Positions 1 through 64,000 of a stretch of 64,000 nt of DNA are shown here, piece after piece. This DNA is from Paulinella micropora. Taxonomy: Eukaryota; Cercozoa; Imbricatea; Euglyphida. The notes below the pieces were generated by a model, which saw only the letters and a program-made list of their open reading frames with translations, searched no databases and was not told the DNA's origin. The stretch is taken from contig BJOX01000196.1 of assembly GCA_009731375.1 (NCBI GenBank), positions 434,461 to 498,460 of the forward strand, read 5' to 3'. Position numbers and translations under genes: made by a program. Numbering within the stretch: position 1 is the first letter of the stretch; each line of letters starts with the position of its first letter.

Positions 1-164
1 ACACGGCACACAAGTTGAATATTGACACTTACAGCATCTTCTCAAAACATCAGCAGTATCAAAACAAATATTACAACTGAATTGCCAGTATCACCTTTTA
101 GTTTCTCTATCAATGCTAATGTTATGTGCTTATGTGATACGATGGCTTCACTTGCTTCCTTATA

Positions 165-371
165 TTAGAATGAAATTGCAGAATTATGTTTTATAAAATC
201 ATTATGCTCGCATTTTACGGAATAATATAATATATCAGTCTTAACATCTTTGATGTCTTCTAGTTTATGAACTCCACGAACAACTCCAACATATTTAAGC
301 TCTTTAAATTTGTCTAGAACTAGCTTATTTAAATCGCTAGCACACTTGATTTGTTTTCTCTTGTTTGGCAT
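165..371 (-). CDS. Hypothetical 68-residue ORF
   Basis: An ATG-to-stop frame of 68 codons in AT-rich, non-repetitive DNA downstream of the kinase gene. The translation starts MPNKRKQIKCASDLNKLVLD, is Lys-rich and has mixed composition unlike the microsatellite frames. No domain recognised. It could be a short gene, an exon of a neighbouring gene, or chance. Confidence 0.3.
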   Translation of the reverse strand: MPNKRKQIKCASDLNKLVLDKFKELKYVGVVRGVHKLEDIKDVKTDILYYSVKCEHNDFIKHNSAISF

Positions 372-2410
372 CTTATATATATGTAATATTATTTTTATAA
401 ATGTAAAATATTAATTGAAACCGAAAAAGATAATTTTTAATTTGTAGAAATTTTGCCGTCTGTGGTGGGCTTTGAAATTAATTACGATAGCCAAAAGGGT
501 ATTGTCAGCCATACTTCCATGGGCAATTTTGCTTCGGGAAGCCGGTCTGCCTTGGACAACTTGACCACATAACTTTTTTTGTCGCAGTATGAAAAAAACG
601 GGGATTTAGAGTAAAATCTCTTATACGACCAACTATGTAAACAATGGCAAACTATGGCAAAATTCAAAACGAAGAGGGGGGTGGGGGGGGGGGGGGGGGT
701 TTNNNNNNNNNNTATTCCAAGTCTGCAAGTGGCACCTGACCCAATTTGGCCAGGCGCGAAACGGTACACGAAACGGCAGTAGACTGTAGTCACGAAACGA
801 CACTGGCCTGGGAAAGGGGGACCAGAGCCTGGACAAAATTGAGATGGGTTTGGCAGGGGCTTGACTGGGCAGTTTCCTCTCTACAGTCACCCTATAGCCT
901 GTAGAGAGGAAACTGCCCAGTCAAGCGCCGGCACAGCCAAACCCACCTCAACCAAGACAGAAACTCCCCAATATCACCGTAGGCTGGCTCCCTTTCCTCT
1001 CTTAATTGCAAGGAGCCATGGTCACGCCTGGCTAATCCCTTGAGGTTGTATCCAAATCCAACACTGACCCCAGACCAGTAACTTCTTTCACACCTAATCC
1101 ATATATCAAATAACAAACTAACGTAAATACAGGTGAAAGTCAAGTATAGATGATATTTAATCACATCCGACCTAGTCCTAGTACTAGTAGTAGTCGACTT
1201 CCAGGTAGTCACTTTACTAGCTCTAGTCACTAGTAAGATGTTAATAACTCAAGAGTTAAAGTCTGAGTGATATTAATACTAGTAATACCAACTGGCACGC
1301 TGAACTTTTTTATTCAGTTGCGTCCATTGTGAATCGGGAGTAGCAGTGACAACATTTTTATTAATATCTTATCATTTAAATAAATAGAAAAAATACTTTT
1401 GGCGGAAAGGATGAATGAGAAGCGACGAAGAGCGAGAAATCAAATAGTGTCAAGAGTGCAACCGATGTATAGTCAGATAGTACCGATGTCATGCCTGTTA
1501 CATAGGACACTCGACAAGTTTTCAAAAATCGTGCTCAACATTTTCGTATCTCACATATTGACTGAGAAAAAAAAACACTAATGCGGGCAGCGGACAATGT
1601 CTGCTATTAAACTAAGCGAACTTGAAGATCGGTAGCAATACTAGTGGAGATATTGAAATAGCAAAGTCGTCAGAGTGCTTTGATCGTATCGTTCTTCATC
1701 AAGATCGTAGTGTTGCAATAACGCGAAAGCCTTCGTTCACAAGCTCACAGTAAGACATTTCAAACGACATGCTCGCAGTTTTTGTTCCCCAAATACTGCT
1801 TGAGAAAAACGAGATCAATGGACAACTTTTCCACTTGATTGTCAAGAACGATGTTAAGTTTAATTTCAAGCCAACAAACGTGCCCCACCCTATTCGGGTG
1901 AAACATGGACCTGAGTTGAGCTAACATTTAGGCTTAAGAATTGAGCTGGAAACAAGCTCCCTCCCGTAGCAATAAGTCGAAGGTTACAGGCTAGTTATGT
2001 AAGCGTGAGAGGATAGTCTACCAAAATACACCACCCACAAGGAAAAGCAAACGCTCTAAATTAACACTATGTATAATATTGGGCTCGTTACATTCTATTC
2101 ACCCGACATTTCGGTTCCGGGTGCGACCTTGCCGACAATATAAGTGGCAAAAGCAAAATCGGCCAACTTTGATCAAGACATCCTCCATCAATCGTGGTAC
2201 TGGTGACGACCATGCTGAAACTCTCCTTTGAAAGATCAGGACAAGAGCTTTCTAATGCCGTGCTCAGCATTTTCGAACCTCAAGTTGAGACTGAACGAAA
2301 AAATTGAGTCCAAAGCTCGACGGTTTTGCCTCTTGAACGCCAAACCAGGTCAGATTTTCAGGCCACAAACACGAGCACGAAACACTTACTAGTAAGGCGC
2401 AAAATCAGAT
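372..2410. other. AT-rich 3' flank of the receptor gene, mostly featureless
   Basis: Apart from an inverted repeat around 861-924 and a G-run with a 10-base gap (about 675-712), I see no gene with convincing coding features. Short frames of about 60-110 codons occur, but they have no consistent splice borders or recognisable motifs. Confidence 0.5.
861..924. repeat. Perfect 26-bp inverted repeat with 12-base loop
   Basis: Positions 861-886 and 899-924 are exact reverse complements. The pairing continues imperfectly outward (GGGTTTGGCAGGGGC against gcgccggcacagccaaaccc), so the whole hairpin spans roughly 830-960. It could be a palindromic mobile element or a foldback; no coding content. Confidence 0.85.
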
Positions 2411-2620
2411 TTTCCTAGTTCTCAAGTACAAACGAACAAAGAATTCAAGCGCTTCGACTTCAACCAGTCTTTGAGTCCAACACATATGTCTTGGCTCATG
2501 GGATGCTTGTCGTTGCAAAGCTTTGAAACGAGCTACTGCATAAGCCACAACTAGAAGAACTGGTTGAAAGAACATGAAGGACTGCAAATTCTTCACGTTA
2601 CTGAAGAACTAGACACTACT
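2411..2620. mobile_element. MITE-like element, diverged copy
   Basis: Begins tcctagttctcaagtac, contains attcaagcgcttcgact, and ends gaagaactaga after an inverted return (aactggttgaaag...). It matches the two better-preserved copies at 55334-55546 and 58872-59094 in its ends and spacing. Confidence 0.6.
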
Positions 2621-2827
2621 AGTAGGGTGGTGTATAAGGGGCCTCAGGCTGTAACATGCACAAATGAAATTAGACAGTTTTTTTTTCCTTGCATACAACC
2701 TTGCACATATGAACTTGCGACAATTTTTTTCCCCCAGAACGCAGGAAAGTATTTGTCTCGAGCACGAGAGACAGTACGAAAAAGATGTAAGGAGGTCGTA
2801 AAAAGAAACAACAACAACAACAACAAC

Positions 2828-2894
<67 letters not shown>

Positions 2895-2939
2895 AAACAA
2901 GTAGAGAAGACGGAGAAAGAAAGGAACGAGAGAAGAACA

Positions 2940-3338
2940 AGTAGGAGTTTGAGTTTGATCTTCTCATCGCTGTGATCGTGGTTGTGATTGCTCGGTCATG
3001 GGTAACGGGGCGGAAGAGCTGGGTGAGCACCCCGATGCCCGTCTTATGAAGAATACGAAGTAACAAGTAGAGAATATGAAGAGAAAGGGACGAGTAGAGA
3101 AGAAACGACTAGGAGTCTGATCTTCTCATCGTTGTGATTGTGATTGGCATGGGTGAGGGGACGGAAGGGCTGCGAGGGCGTCGCCCTGCTGTGCCATGAA
3201 GTGTAAGAATAAACAAGTAGAAAAGATGAAGAGAAGGAACGAGTAAAGAAGAAGTAGGAGTTTGATCTTCTCGCTGTGATGGGTGATTCCTCAAGAGAAG
3301 GGGGCAAGAAGAGAAGAAGAAGGAAGATTTTGATCTTC
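2940..3338 (-). repeat. Three degenerate copies of the terminal exon end, beyond the stop
   Basis: Downstream of the stop, at about 3240-3338, 3115-3200 and 2940-3030, the sequence around the last codons recurs. The shared features are cacagcgatgagaagatcaa on the minus strand, the preceding cagcagggngncgccctc stretch and the following ttcttctc tract. The copies diverge by indels. This is the 3'-UTR equivalent of the exon duplications seen throughout the gene. The run continues left into poly-A/GA tracts at 2829-2895. Confidence 0.75.
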
Positions 3339-63804
<60,466 letters not shown>

Positions 63805-63833
63805 CTAAGAGGCCCACCACAGAAGAGAGAGAA

Positions 63834-63903
<70 letters not shown>

Positions 63904-63926
63904 AAGTGATCTAAGAGGCCCACCAC

Positions 63927-64000
<74 letters not shown>

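Noticed and set aside
482-1230. Overlapping frames of 85-112 codons near the 861-924 hairpin
   Set aside because: They overlap each other and the inverted repeat, have no recognisable motif and cross a gap; no support for a gene.

Overview
This is a stretch of nuclear DNA from a microbial eukaryote, not a bacterial contig. Its exons are bounded by GT-AG splice sites, it carries non-LTR retrotransposons and a tRNA-derived SINE, and well over half of it is tetra-, tri-, penta- and dinucleotide microsatellite ((GATA)n, (GGTA)n, (GTAA)n, (ATT)n, (GA)n, (ATGTT)n). A hybrid histidine kinase with Asn-rich runs suggests a protist (for example an amoebozoan, or an alga) rather than an animal. The species cannot be named from the sequence alone.

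Main result: the window appears to hold ONE giant gene on the minus strand. It enters from beyond the right edge (first exon seen at 63804) and ends at a TGA at 3339-3341. I reconstructed 53 small exons (15-816 nt, mostly 35-110 nt), numbered e1-e53 from right to left. Reading phase is kept at every junction, although most exon boundaries fall inside codons. The exons sum to about 4.58 kb, roughly 1,527 codons, in 60.5 kb of genomic DNA. Domain order: a type-1 periplasmic-binding-protein/ANF-receptor-like ligand-binding ectodomain (e1-e16, 63.8-45.6 kb); a short Cys-rich stalk (e17-e20, 44.6-42.0 kb); one transmembrane helix (e21, 40.3 kb); a phosphoacceptor-helix region with an Asn/Ser-rich insertion and the second HisKA helix (e22-e26, 38.2-34.5 kb); a HATPase_c domain with N, G1 and G2 boxes and a final GSSFWF strand (e27-e38, 32.8-22.1 kb); a Ser/Pro/Asn-rich linker (e39-e44, 20.0-14.4 kb); a receiver domain with all four key residues (e45-e50, 7.9-5.0 kb); and an Asn/Ser-rich tail (e51-e53, 4.9-3.3 kb). 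This is a transmembrane receptor hybrid histidine kinase.

The most unusual property is that most exons sit beside one to about ten extra copies of themselves. Each copy is a piece of exon with its splice site, separated by microsatellite. Most copies are truncated or have lost a splice site. Some are intact: three copies of e28, and five phase 1-1 copies next to e37.

Mobile elements lie in the introns. A non-LTR retrotransposon with an R2/NeSL-like C-terminus (CCHC knuckle plus restriction-like endonuclease) is present as one long frameshifted copy (10.4-14.3 kb) and five 5'-truncated copies. All 3' ends run into (ATCT)n, and most copies are embedded in (TATC)n on both sides. Several short non-coding families (A, B, C and a lone element) end in the same tetranucleotide. 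There are also a tRNA-derived SINE with (ATT)n ends, a MITE with long inverted repeats (three copies) and a two-hairpin foldback repeat (three copies).

The left 3 kb is the AT-richer 3' flank of the gene and holds only weak coding signals. Fifteen runs of N break the window, many of them next to pure C or G runs.
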